A DNA stretch of 64,000 nt, from NCBI GenBank assembly GCA_027603065.1, contig JADGJP010000023.1:1-64000 (forward strand). Reading direction: 5' to 3'. Position numbers and translations under genes: made by a program. Shown here one piece after another: positions 1-10,400 of the stretch. Within the stretch, counting starts at the first letter, position 1, and the number at the start of each line of letters is the position of its first letter. Source of the DNA: Geranomyces variabilis. Lineage: Eukaryota; Chytridiomycota; Chytridiomycetes; Spizellomycetales; Powellomycetaceae. Under the pieces are notes generated by a model. The model was not told where the DNA came from and searched no databases. It was given only the letters and a program-made list of their open reading frames with translations.

Positions 1-59
1 TACTACCTTCTCCTTCTCTTCAAATCTCTCTCTTTCCCTCTCTCCACTCCTTGCGCTCG

Positions 60-920
60 ACCCCGGTGCACCTTACAGACCATCCTGTCCAGAAGAAGCT
101 GCGCATCATCGACTATGCCCCGGGCGTAAGCAAACTCGATGGTTCTATACGTCGATTGAACACACACCCTGTTCAAGAAGCCAGTGAAGGGAGACTTTAC
201 GGTTCTCCAAGCAAGCCATCAAGGCATCCCCATTTCAAGCGTTTGCATCTGCCCCGTGATGCAGAAGTGCTTGAATGCAATCTTGATGGCCGTTTGCGAC
301 GGCGAGTAGGAGCGCTTTGGAGTTGTAATCATTAGCATCCACACCAGCTTCAAGAAGAATACCGTGGAGCGGTTTCAAGTGCTCCAGCTGTCGAGCAGCC
401 GTGTTTTTATCCAGAGCCAGCGTGAGGTCGGAGTCAGTGACAAAGCCAGTTTCAAGCAGGAAGCGCATTACCGGCAGGCAGGTGGTGCCAGATGCTTTCA
501 AGCACTCGAGTAAAGGGAAGTTGCTGCCCCAATCGGTTGCATTTCGGTGGACAAGATGGACAGTTTTCACAATGGCTTCAAGGCGCCCTGCGTGTGCCGC
601 ACAAACCAGCGGCGAGTCGACGTAAGGTGGCCTCCCGTGTATGCGCCCGAGACGCAGTTTGTTGTAGGTACTTCGATATACAGCAAGGATCCTGGCGGGG
701 GAGTGAACAAGCTTCAGACGTCAACATGCGTCGCATATATCAACAACAAAGGCGGCAGGGGTGAGGCAATTTGTGCAAAGTTCTATAAGGGCGTTTGCCG
801 GATGGAGGGGAGCCCGCAGACGGACGGAAGAAAGTACGGACGGTACTAACCGCCTGTGAGTATGGGGAAACGCCCTAAACGCCTCCCGCTCCCTCCCGAA
901 AATGTCGCGTATCAATTCCT
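60..920 (-). pseudogene. Decayed ankyrin-repeat gene
   Basis: Reading the minus strand from about 920 down gives ankyrin-like helices broken by in-frame stops. The best piece is 570-235, extended upstream in the same frame to about 720, with repeat-like segments such as 'SPLVCAAHAGRLEAIVK' and 'ALLLAVANGHQDCIQALL' ending in 'HHGADANA'. The same frame is interrupted by TGA at about 721 and at 235, and ankyrin-like sequence continues after both ('DALMACLENRK', then 'DDAQLLLDRM' in a shifted frame near 80-130). No introns with good borders restore it. Ankyrin proteins are scaffolds with no intrinsic activity; many in this window carry an F-box, but none is visible here. I read it as a relic of the same family as the intact ankyrin gene near 53-55 kb. 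A multi-exon gene truncated by the window edge is the alternative. Confidence 0.55.
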
Positions 921-1014
921 AAGACTGTGCTACCACGCCGCGTTGCTTGTTTCTCTATTTTTCTTCTCTACTATTTGCATCTGTGCAAAAGCCACTTGCA
1001 GTAGGAAGAAAGCC

Positions 1015-1023
1015 TATAAAAAA
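1015..1023 (+). promoter_or_regulatory. TATA-like box of the 1305 gene
   Basis: A 'tataaaaaa' stretch lies about 280 nt before the ATG at 1305. It is followed by a C-rich run, a pyrimidine-rich stretch and the tandem-repeat leader. Position suggests it drives the Crinkler-type gene; this is inferred from motif and location only. Confidence 0.4.
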
Positions 1024-1109
1024 CAACCTCTTGCTGCTCCCCCCCCACCTTTTCTTGTAGATTAAGTTCTCTGTATTGCTGTATACCAAATATGACCTCT
1101 TCTCTTGTA

Positions 1110-1303
1110 TCTCTTTTCTTTTGTCTCTGCTAACGCGCGCCATCAGAACAAACCCTCGCATCTCTTTTCTTTTGTCTCTGCTAACGCGCGCCATCAGAAC
1201 AAACCCTCGCTCTTACTTACTTTCTCAAACAAAGAATTTGTCTCTGCTAACGCGCGCCATCAGAACAAACCGTCGCTCTTACTTACTTTCTCAAACAAAG
1301 AAC
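1110..1303 (+). repeat. Tandem repeats in the 5' leader
   Basis: A core beginning 'gtctctgctaacgcgcgcc' occurs three times, at about 1123, 1174 and 1240. The first two copies sit in a 51-bp unit; the last two are each followed by an almost identical stretch containing 'cttactttctcaaac'. The array ends 2 nt before the ATG of the 1305 gene, so it probably lies in the 5' untranslated leader. Copies differ by only a few bases, which suggests recent duplication. Confidence 0.85.
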
Positions 1304-1304
1304 A

Positions 1305-2303
1305 ATGTCCATCGTCAAGCGTTACGCTTCTGCTCGCTCTATTCTCAACGGCTGGGACTCCGCCCGCCTTTCGGCCGTTCTCGGCGGCGCTGCTGGGACC
1401 GACGTCGGTCAGCTTCTTTTGACTTTAGGCCTTACCGATGTTGCGTCCATCGCGGTTTCGAAGGCCACCGGTCATCAGATCTATACCGTCACTGGCGTTA
1501 ACGTCGAAGCCGTCCTCACAACGTCGCAGAACAGATGGCCGCTCGAGACTCAGAACAAGTTGCCGCCGCTTGAACCCTCGCAAACATTTCTTGTTCATAT
1601 GGCTCGGTACGGAAAGTGGTTCTCGGGAGGCAGCGAGGCGCTAACCCGAAGCAAGATCGACACTTGCTTGACCGAGGCCATGGAACGCGGCGCTGAGCTC
1701 CTCGGCATTAACCAAAGTTCATTGAAATTCTTCGGCGAAGTCACATTCCGCATGCATGACCCAGTATCTAGGCTGACGCTGAACGGCGACGCAGAATATT
1801 CTCTCGCCTTTGGGGAGAATGGGGAGAGCGAGGCCAAAAACGTGTCATTCATTGTCGAGGCAAAGTCAGCAAGCCAGGGATTCGACAATCAGGGCCGTCG
1901 ACAGCTGCTGGCGTACATGGCAATCGTTCACTGCGCCCGCAAAAAGGCAAAGAAAGCTCAGCCAGGCGTTTTTGGCCTCCTCACAGATGTTACGCATTGG
2001 GAGTTTTTCAGAATCGACAATGATGGGATCGCATCGCGCTCTTCGATCTTTTACGAGGATGACAACTATTGCGCACCCCTCCGCCATCTCGCCTACGTCA
2101 CTACCGCTGCTCAAGCGCTGAGTCCCGCCACCACGCCCTACGCATCAAGAGAGCAACTGCGAGCCAGCAGTCTCAGCAGTCTTGAGGACCTTCCTGGTTT
2201 CCGCGTGTCCTTTTCCGCCGACCCACTGCCCGCGGAGCTTCCGGGCAATTCCTCGGAGGAGATGAGGACGAGGGATGCTTTAGAGACGGAATGGACCGAG
2301 TAG
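1305..2303 (+). CDS. PD-(D/E)XK nuclease-fold, Crinkler-type protein
   Basis: Single-exon gene, 332 aa, ATG in a good context ('caaagaacaatg'). The C-terminal half has the pattern of the restriction-endonuclease-like domain in fungal Crinkler (CRN) proteins: an acidic 'NGDAEYSL' near residue 165, 'FIVEAKS' near 188 (the E-x-K of PD-(D/E)XK nucleases), then 'RRQLLAYMAIVHCARKKAK' and 'VFGLLTDVTHWEFF'. These are the usual order and spacing of the metal-binding acid, the E-x-K and a following helix with Gln. No LxLFLAK-like header or P-loop NTPase is seen, and no signal peptide. Known CRN proteins occur in chytrids, Glomeromycotina and oomycetes and act as effectors or in conflicts. Assignment to the fold is from motif pattern; activity is untested. 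Confidence 0.6.
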   Translation: MSIVKRYASARSILNGWDSARLSAVLGGAAGTDVGQLLLTLGLTDVASIAVSKATGHQIYTVTGVNVEAVLTTSQNRWPLETQNKLPPLEPSQTFLVHMARYGKWFSGGSEALTRSKIDTCLTEAMERGAELLGINQSSLKFFGEVTFRMHDPVSRLTLNGDAEYSLAFGENGESEAKNVSFIVEAKSASQGFDNQGRRQLLAYMAIVHCARKKAKKAQPGVFGLLTDVTHWEFFRIDNDGIASRSSIFYEDDNYCAPLRHLAYVTTAAQALSPATTPYASREQLRASSLSSLEDLPGFRVSFSADPLPAELPGNSSEEMRTRDALETEWTE

Positions 2304-2915
2304 GACATGGGTTTGGGGAGAGTGTTCTACCATGATCAGCTCATCGGAAGTAGATCGCGGGCGTACCGATCACTCGCACCGTTTCGTTGGGGGGGTTTTT
2401 TTTGGGAGAGTATTGATAGACGTAGCAGCAGTTATAGTTGTCGTGATAGCATCGTAGCAGTACCAGTTTTTGACGGTAGGAATAGTGAACTTTCTGCCGG
2501 CCTGTAGAAAAAGGAAGCAACCCCCGCTGTCAACGTTCCACTCTGCTGCAAGAATGGCGTGCATCAGCAACCTTCACGCAATGGATGTGTGACTTGATTT
2601 CACTGACCAAATGTATACGGCGAGTGTCATTTTAGCATTTGATGTAGCGCTTGTGCGACTGGAGTTGCCAGGCATTTCTGACCGGCTGCTTGGGATGACG
2701 CGACTGAGGATGCGGTGTGTGTGGCAATCGAATTTGCTACACGACTGGAGATGCTCTAACGTCGTTGCGTGGACTCCAAGCCACGCAGAGATGGATGATT
2801 TAATTAGAGCGTTGGGAACGGAGGCTCTAACGGACGATGAGAAACGCGTCTCTCATCCGCCCAACTTGTAGCCCCGTCGTCGTTCGCCTTACTTTAACCC
2901 CGCCGCCAAACCAGT
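2304..2915. other. Intergenic, no gene seen
   Basis: About 600 nt between the Crinkler-type gene and the F-box gene. It has a G-run near 2390 and short unrelated open frames, the longest being 86 codons at 2611-2871, with no recognisable composition. I see no RNA gene. It presumably holds the 3' end of one gene and the promoter of the next. Confidence 0.5.
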
Positions 2916-5039
2916 ATGCTTTTCACGGAACTCCCAGACGACGTTTGGCATGAGGTGCTCTCTCGATGTGACTGGACAACGAAGCTGCGGCTCATGGGAT
3001 GTTCCAGGGGCTTGCACCGACGCTTGAGTGCTGACTGTCCGCAGGCCGGACTATTACGCCAGTTGATCCGCGACCTGGTGCGTGATCTTTCGTGGGACAC
3101 CACTGCACATAAAGATACGGAAGAGAGACTGCCGGAAGACGCGTTCTCAATGTACGTGGAATTTCTCACCGGCATCCGGACGGCACAGGAAAATTGCTAC
3201 GCCATTGACTCGAAGCTCTACGAGAAGGCGCAACAATTTTCCACAGCATGCATGTGGGCAAACTACTTCGCTGTCGGCGCAGTATGTGGGACACATTTGC
3301 CGAGTGGCTGGATGGGTGTTTTTTGCCTTCCGGCATATAAGAGCACCGGTTACGACGACGGAACCCATTATGAACTTACCACACACCAGAGCTCCGTGGT
3401 TGTGCCGCTGGCGGCCGGCGACATGCTCTTGGGATTCTACAGCCTAGAAGGGATGCTCTTTGGACGTCGGATACACGATGACCGCGCCAACCGTTACATT
3501 TGCGAAATCTCGGCCCAGATTCCGGGGCACAACCCGGTCGTATTTTATCGCCACGAGAAAGACGCGTACGCCGATGATAAAATGTACTCAGCTGTTAAAA
3601 TCCTTGCGAAAACGCTTGGCATGGAAGAAGAGACCATCAGGCGGTGGGTCTTTGTATGTTTTCACAAGTACGAACTCCGCGATGCGCCAGCAGCCCAGAA
3701 TCTGTGGCCTGGCCCGGAAATCCTTCACATCCCGAAAGCCATTTTAAAACCCGCCACCAAGTGTACAGGTCTCTCGCCTGTGATCTTGGACAGCATGAGC
3801 CGCCTGCGCCAAGCTGACCGCTATCGGCATACAGAGGGTTTGTGGCTGCCAATTTGTCGCATTACACAGCATGCGCGGGCTGCCTCGCGGCTCATCGCAT
3901 TGCCGCTGCTTTACTCGGCACTGTGCATCCAATTTTCTGAGCAACTGCAGATGGAGCCCGTCGCCTCTATCATTGATGTTGAGGCATGGGCCACGAATAC
4001 CTTTACGTTCAAGTACGAGGCTGGCGATGGATTAGTTGATATGGAAGACTTCGAATTCGAAGGTCGACCGTTGTCTGTGGAGTTTGCAAGACGACGCAAC
4101 GGGAGCAGCGCCGAGTTTCCGACTATTGACCTTTCGGCAGACGATACCCCCGGCAACCGAGAATACGAGTGCGAGCTAAAATTCCGTTCTCCGAGAGAAC
4201 ACAAATTCCACGGCCCCACGTTCCTGAGATACGACTGCCACAAACTGGACATCGATTTCGATCAATGGTGGTTAAACCTTTCCGATCGATGGTGGGAACC
4301 ACGGTTTTCTTTCAAGGATGAGACCACTCGAACAGTGACTATGGACTTATGGACCCGCTTGGATCCCGATGCCGAGTGGGGTGGGCCGCAGCGCTTCACG
4401 TTGATGCTGGTCGCAATGTCTCTGTGCTTTGTGATTAATAAAGCAAGCATGGTCGCGCTGGGCCATGTATTTGCCATGGACGACCATAACAACTCCAGCG
4501 ACGACAGCGATTTCGAAGATTCCGAAAGTGCGAGCGACCATTCCTCCGAGTTCTGGTCCGACCAAGAAATCGAAGGAGACGAAATTACCGACATAGCCGA
4601 CGTTCTGACCTTCGAAGAGCAAACCAGAAAGGTTGTATTTCCAGGGCGTGAGCCACCCGTGGAGTCGCAGCACATGGAGTTGGCGCAGATTGCCATATAC
4701 CTCATGGAGCGCAAGCTGCTCTACCCTACGATTCCAGACCAGTTGTCAAAAAACTCCAATTGGCTGTACTTGTTTCTCGGGGGCTCCGCCCACGGCGAAG
4801 ACTGGCTTGCTGAGTACGTCCGCGCTCACAGAAGGCTGCAGTTGCCGATCGCGCGCCATTTTGAAACGTGGTACGACAACTATCAAGATTACGACGAATC
4901 GGCAGGTGATTTTGTAAACGAGTATTTGACAGAAATTAAACCAAAATCTGCGCTGCCTGGCCAGTGGGAGCGCGTGGAGGATTGGATGGCTGAGGAGATT
5001 TATCGACAGAAAGCGCTGTCGGAGCTGGAGAGCGAATAG
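2916..5039 (+). CDS. F-box protein, 707 aa
   Basis: Single-exon gene. The N-terminus is a clear F-box: 'ELPDDVWHEVLSRCDW' from residue 4, followed by 'LMGCSRGLHRRL'. F-box proteins bridge substrates to SCF ubiquitin ligases through Skp1. The remaining about 650 residues match no family I know. Residues about 528-570 are strongly acidic and Ser-rich ('SSDDSDFEDSESASDHSS'). The stop is TAG at 5037-5039, and the same frame stays open for another 90 codons (5040-5312). That extension begins with Met and is very rich in Glu/Lys, so the present stop may be recent. It is one of several F-box-like genes scattered on both flanks of the terpene cluster. Confidence 0.8.
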   Translation: MLFTELPDDVWHEVLSRCDWTTKLRLMGCSRGLHRRLSADCPQAGLLRQLIRDLVRDLSWDTTAHKDTEERLPEDAFSMYVEFLTGIRTAQENCYAIDSKLYEKAQQFSTACMWANYFAVGAVCGTHLPSGWMGVFCLPAYKSTGYDDGTHYELTTHQSSVVVPLAAGDMLLGFYSLEGMLFGRRIHDDRANRYICEISAQIPGHNPVVFYRHEKDAYADDKMYSAVKILAKTLGMEEETIRRWVFVCFHKYELRDAPAAQNLWPGPEILHIPKAILKPATKCTGLSPVILDSMSRLRQADRYRHTEGLWLPICRITQHARAASRLIALPLLYSALCIQFSEQLQMEPVASIIDVEAWATNTFTFKYEAGDGLVDMEDFEFEGRPLSVEFARRRNGSSAEFPTIDLSADDTPGNREYECELKFRSPREHKFHGPTFLRYDCHKLDIDFDQWWLNLSDRWWEPRFSFKDETTRTVTMDLWTRLDPDAEWGGPQRFTLMLVAMSLCFVINKASMVALGHVFAMDDHNNSSDDSDFEDSESASDHSSEFWSDQEIEGDEITDIADVLTFEEQTRKVVFPGREPPVESQHMELAQIAIYLMERKLLYPTIPDQLSKNSNWLYLFLGGSAHGEDWLAEYVRAHRRLQLPIARHFETWYDNYQDYDESAGDFVNEYLTEIKPKSALPGQWERVEDWMAEEIYRQKALSELESE

Positions 5040-5230
5040 ATGGAAAAAACAGAGGACATGGTGGTGACAGAGGAAGAGGAGTCAGAGGAAGAGAAGACAG
5101 AGGAAGAGAAACGGGCGGAGAACATGAACGAGACAAAGGTGAAGAAACGGGCGCAAGACTCTGAAAATTTTGAGCAAAAGAAACAAACAAAACTCTACGC
5201 AAATGCTTCCAAAGCTGTTGCACTTTTGCT

Positions 5231-5597
5231 CATCGCTCAGAAGGCGCTGATGGGGCTCTTCGCGCCGTTGCCTCCGACATTGCGCTCTATAGCTGTGCGG
5301 CGCTGCTCTTGAACCGCAATCTGGGTGGGGTCGTGACGCTAATTGACCTGGCAAGGGCCACGATGCGAATCCGAGTTAACTTCGCGTGGGCGCTGGGTTA
5401 CACAGTGGTGGGAATACCCATCGCGGCGGGGGTGCTTTGACGTATTGGGTTTGGCTTGGCGCCGTGGGTCGCGGGCGGGGCGATGGCAGCCAGCAGTTTG
5501 TGCGTGCTGGCCAGCAGCCTAACGTTGAGGTTTCACCGGCCTCCTATGATTAGATTTGAGCAGAACTTGTTACTTTCCTCAAACCAATCGCATTGAC
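5231..5597 (+). pseudogene. Fossil C-terminus of a copper P1B-type ATPase
   Basis: In the frame starting at 5231 the translation runs through 'VVTLIDLARATMRIR', 'VNFAWALGYTVVGIPIAAG', one TGA, then 'FGLAPWVAGGAMAASS' and 'CVLASSLTLRFHRPP'. This matches the end of the P-domain and the last two membrane helices of CCC2/ATP7-like Cu+-ATPases, including the usual 'NFVWALGYN-GIPIAAG' and 'W..GAAMAASSVSVVLSSL' patterns. Nothing of the ATPase upstream (phosphorylation DKTGT, heavy-metal-binding domain) is present; upstream lies the F-box gene and its Glu/Lys-rich open extension, which overlaps in another frame. So only the last about 110 codons remain, with one stop inside. Confidence 0.75.
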
Positions 5598-5852
5598 TGG
5601 GTCGAAAGTACCATAGCCGAGAAACATTCTTCTCCCGTAGGGGACATGCTACAAAGACTAATGATCTCCTGAACGTCGGATCGGAACGACCTCCGCCGAG
5701 TGGGACCTACAGTCCTCTTTGTTCCCCCCCCCCCCCGCACCGGCCGAAAAACCTCGTGCTCTCGCGCACCCTCAAGACACACTGCTGTTGCAAGAGGTTG
5801 GGTATCATGATTTCACATCCCTGATAAAAAGCGGAAGCCTCTATCTGCCTAA

Positions 5853-8800
5853 TCATTCCTGCACATCCTGCTGTCTCACGAGCTCGGCATATATCCCATT
5901 GAGAGCCATGAGCTCCGAGTGAGTGCCCAGCTCTGCGACGCTGCCCGCAGACACCACCGCAATCTGCTCGCAGTCCTGGATGCTCGAAAGCCGATGCGCA
6001 ATAATGACGGTGGTGCGGTCGGCTTGCGTGGAGGCCTTGTCGAGAGCGGCGTTCACGATCTGTTCGGATTCGGAATCCAGCTGTTTGAGAAGCGAGAAAA
6101 GGGATATCAGTTATAATGAAGCATGAATTTGCAATGTCAGGAGTGCGGCTTACAGCGCTCGTGGCCTCGTCCAGCAGAAGTATCTTGGGTTTGCGGATCA
6201 GCGCGCGGGCGATTGCGATGCGCTGCTTCTGACCGCCGCTCAGTTGCGAGCCCTTCGCGCCCACGCTGGTGGCATATCCGTTCGGAAGGGATGCGATGAA
6301 GGAGTGGATGTTGGCCCCGTGGCAAGCAGCGTCGAGCTCGGCTTCCGAAACGTCGGTGCGGTCCGTAGCCCAAAGAATGTTCTCCCGGATGCTCATGTCA
6401 AACACTGGGAGTGGCACCAATGTCAATCAATCGCTGATCGACGTTAGGCCGAACTGCGGGTTTCCACTTACAGACGGGTTCCTGGCCAACCAGAGCCATG
6501 GTCTTTCGCAGCCACTGCACATCATATTCCTTGACATTGACGCCGTCCACATCCACTTGGCCGCCGGAAACGTCGTACCACCGCTGCAAGAAGGCAATCG
6601 TGGTCGATTTGCCGCAGCCCGACGGACCCACGATCGCTAGTCGCTGGTTGGCTTTCCCCACGAGGTTGAAGCCGCCGGTGAAGATCGGAGACGACTCCCG
6701 CGTTGGGTACGCAAACGCCACGTCCCTGCAGCCGAAAGCGCCGTTTGGCAGACCTGCTGCAAACGTCTTGCCGGGTTGCATGGGGTCCACCATGGACTTA
6801 CGGTGGATAATTTCGAGGCATTTAATCGCCGAGAAGCGCGACTTCGAGATCTGAGCGCTGTGAACTCAAAGATTAGGCTTGGTAATCAATGACGTCGTGA
6901 GCACACAGTAGGACCTACATGAAGCCAGAAGACTTCCCGACAAGACTCGAGGTGATCGTCACCGCCATCATCACTGAGAACATGTCCGTCAGACTCAGTT
7001 GGCCAGCTACCAGCAACCGAACGCCGGCGTAGAAGCCGACGGCGTTGCACAGCATGTTGAAGGACGCGCTCACTGCGTGCCCGAAGGAAGCGAGGAAAGC
7101 TTCCCGGATTGCGCTCTTATGCGGTGCCTGCGCCGCAGCTCTGAACTTCTTTTGGAAGAAGTCTTCTCTCCCGAGGGCGGCAACGGTCCGGATGTGCCTC
7201 ACGGCCTCGCTTGCGATACGGCCGGATTCCTCGTAGGCCCCGTTGATCGCCTCTCCGAAGCTGGCGCGGATGTTGGCCTCGTAGTAGTGCGCGAACAAGA
7301 TGAAGGGTACTGTCAGCATGACGATGAAGGTGAGCTTCCAGCTTGCACAGAACGCGATTGTCAAGCCCGTGATAATCGACCCGATGATCATGAAGGAGCC
7401 GCCGCCGACCTCTGTAACCGTCTCTGAAATTTTTGCCGCCTCGGAAGCAAGTCGAGTCGTTAGCGCACCGAGCGAATTCGAGTCGTCGTCGAAGAAGGAC
7501 ATTTCTTGATTCAGCATCGAGCCAAACATAGCCGCACGCAGGCGCGTAGCGAGCACGGCGGCGATGATCCCAAAGAAGTAAGTTTGGAACCAGAGGCCAA
7601 AGAAGGAAGCGACGGCGATGATAACGAAAAGGAAGGCGTATAGATTGGCGCCTTGGAACGGACCGGGAGAGATGTTCGTGGGATCGTTTTCCACGAGCAC
7701 AACGATGATGCGAGCAAAAATCAAACTGAAGATGGGAAACACGCATCCTGCCAGGAGCGCCCCCATGATGCCGAGAATCAAGTTTTTGGTTTGTTTTCCT
7801 GCCATGCCGAACACCTGTCGCAGCGGTGAAGGGAAGCTGCCTACGGCAACGACAACCGGGGCTTGACCAACATTGGGAACGGCCTGCGCGCCCTCCTCTC
7901 GAGCTAGCTCGTCGAAATCGATTGGAACCGCGGCAGACGGATGAACGCGTGGATCCGCGTACGACATGCTCGTTTTAAAGGGCGGCTGATTGTCGAGGGT
8001 ATCATCAGACCCGTTGGCATTTGCTGGAAGGATCTCTTCGACAGCCCGTCCGTCGTGAGCCCCGCGTATGGTCTGCGCGGCTACAAGGCGGCTGTAGTGC
8101 CCGTCGGCTTTAGCCAATAGATCTATGTGAGTGCCTTGCTCTACAATCGCGCCCTTGTGAATGACGACGATGAGGTCCGCGTTGCGAATCGTCGACAATC
8201 GGTGGGCAATCATGACAACCGTGCGGTCGACGGAGGCCGACTCGATGGCGCGCTTCACCTGGCGCTCCGAAGCCGTGTCGAGAGCGGACGAAGCCTCGTC
8301 GAGAATGAGGATGCGAGGATTCCGGATGATGGCGCGGGCGATGCAGATTCGCTGCTTTTGACCCCCGCTCAGCAGGCTGCCGGCCTCGCCTACGGTCGTG
8401 TCGAAACCACGCGGTAGCTTGACGACAAAGTCGTAACAGTTTGCCATTTTTGCTGCATGCTCGACATCGCTCTGAGTCACCCGTTGTTCGTCGAGAGAGC
8501 CCATGGCAATGTTGTTTCGAATGGAGGTGTTGAAAAGGACCGGCTCCTGCCCGACAAGCCCGATTTGGCTACGCAACCAGCTGGGGTTGATGTCTTTGAG
8601 AGGATTGCCGTCGAGGGAGATGGATCCCGCGGCAACATCGTAAAAGCGCTGCAACAGTCCGACTATGGTCGATTTTCCGGAGCCCGAACTGCCGACGAAT
8701 GCGACCGTTTTTCCTGGAAACATAAGTGTGAGAGGTCTGATCTGAAGCGGAGCGCGCTCGTCCCACGACATGACCCACCGGCCGGAATTGTCACGCTGAA

Positions 8801-10400
8801 GTTATCGAGAATCTGTACGTCCGGCCGCGTGGGGTACGCAAAATCGACACTTTTGATCTCGAACTTTCCGTGACACTCTGCAGGTCGCAGTCCGGAATCG
8901 CTCATGTTGTCGATTTCCGGGACGCGGTCAATGGTTTGAAAGACGGTGTATGCAGCGGTGCGGGCACTGGCTACCGCAGACAAGCTCACGGGCAGATCCG
9001 AGAGGTCCATCACACCTAGCAAAAGTGCATCAGCTTATCCGCGAGTGAACTGCGGTGATTGATCCGCACGTACCCATCAACAATGCAAAGAAAACGACGA
9101 GGACGTCTCCGCCATTCATGCTGCCCTGAGAGACCAGCTTGGACCCGTACCAGAATGACAGTGCTAAAACACACCACCAGAGTCAGCAAACAGCAAGAGG
9201 CCCTTTGGTAATCGAGAACTTTCGCGCTCCCGCACCGTAAGCGAGGAACATGGTGCCCATGAAGGACCCGCCTCCTAGTCCAGTGATCAGCGCGCGGGCA
9301 ATCTCCGTCCTCTCGGCCGTCAAGAGCTGCTTCAGATAGGACTTTTTGAAGCGGTCTTCCATGGAGAAAGCACAGATCGTGCGAATTCCGGCGATGGACT
9401 CCTCGGCAATGGAACCAGCCGCCGCGTACGCGTCCTGCTCCTCCTTGCCAAATTTGGACATGGCGATCGACATGAACACGCCAACGACCCCTACCAACGG
9501 GACCGCGGCAAGTGTGACGAGGGCAAGTTTCCATCCATGAATGAAGGCGATGATCAGTCCGGCCACAAATTGTGCCAACCTGCGAATCGCGGAACGGTGA
9601 AGCGATGAGCACTGGGGCAAAGAGGCGAGGTCTGCGCGTGGGTCCATGGCGCAGCAAACTCACATCTGCACACCCTCTCCGACCTTTTCGGATATGCCGG
9701 ACTGGATCAAAGAGCAGTTCTGAGCCAGCTTGGTGACGACGCTGGTGTCCTTGCCCGAGTCGAACCAGGCAATGTCCTGGCGGAGGATGGCGCGCACGTA
9801 TCGCTCGCGGATGCGCACGGTCTGGTACTCGCCGGTGAGGACCCAGATGACTTGCGAAAGATACGCTGCGACAAAGGCGGCGATGCCCAACCAAACAAAT
9901 TTGAGGATGGTAGGAACGATCGCGTCCAGGAGCGGGGAGCCGCCGATGTTTCCTTGCAGGAGATCACCGAGCTGACCGAGGGTTGATCCGAGCACGACGA
10001 TCGAGAGCGGCATGATGGCCCCGACGGCGGCGCTGCCCAGAAGGGCGAGTCTGGGGCGGACGAGAAGGCAAAAAAGTTTCAGCGGCCACTCAAGACAAGC
10101 ACCTCGATGGGGGATCAGGACTGCTCACCCGATGAGCAGGCGCTCTCCGACAGTGGCAAAGCGCCAAAGCACGAGAATCGGAACTGCGTGTTCCTCTGGT
10201 TTCTCCTTCTTGCCCTTTGCATCCTTGCCCTTTGGGTCAGAGCCGAAGCCGTCTTGGTCGTCCGCTGAGAAGTGGTCAACGTTGAGTGCAGTATGGTTGA
10301 TGTTTGATCGCTCTCCCTTGTTGAGGTTGACCGAGCGCTCGATCATCGGGACAGCGTCGATTGGAAGTCCTTGATGGATGTCATTGTTGAAAGAGGACAT
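5853..10400 (-). CDS. Full-length ABC multidrug exporter (ABCB/MDR1 type)
   Basis: Nine exons; introns at 10051-10128, 9580-9663, 9164-9235, 9016-9073, 8714-8778, 6858-6918, 6405-6471 and 6081-6153 leave 3990 nt, 1329 aa plus stop. Layout is TMD1-NBD1-TMD2-NBD2, as in P-glycoprotein. NBD1 shows Walker A 'GSSGSGKST', signature 'LSGGQKQR', Walker B '[12 protein letters not shown]' and H-loop 'IAHRLST'. NBD2 shows 'GPSGCGKST', 'LSGGQKQR', '[11 protein letters not shown]' and 'IAHRLSS'. All catalytic motifs are intact in both halves. The start is the ATG at 10400 ('MSSFNND'); the first ~80 residues are polar and Lys-rich ('[13 protein letters not shown]'). It would sit in the plasma or vacuolar membrane and expel lipophilic compounds. 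Next to SDR, acyltransferase and terpene synthase genes it is the natural candidate exporter or self-protection pump of the cluster; the substrate is unknown. Confidence 0.93.

Noticed and set aside
60-920. TGA as a sense codon, since ankyrin-like sequence continues after two in-frame TGAs
   Set aside because: Several intact genes here end in TGA, the same region also shifts frame, and the ATPase fossil is clearly decayed. Ordinary pseudogenes explain it.
5719-10400. Long plus-strand ORFs opposite the ABC exporter
   Set aside because: They are antisense shadows of a GC-rich gene whose minus-strand exon model is complete and in frame.
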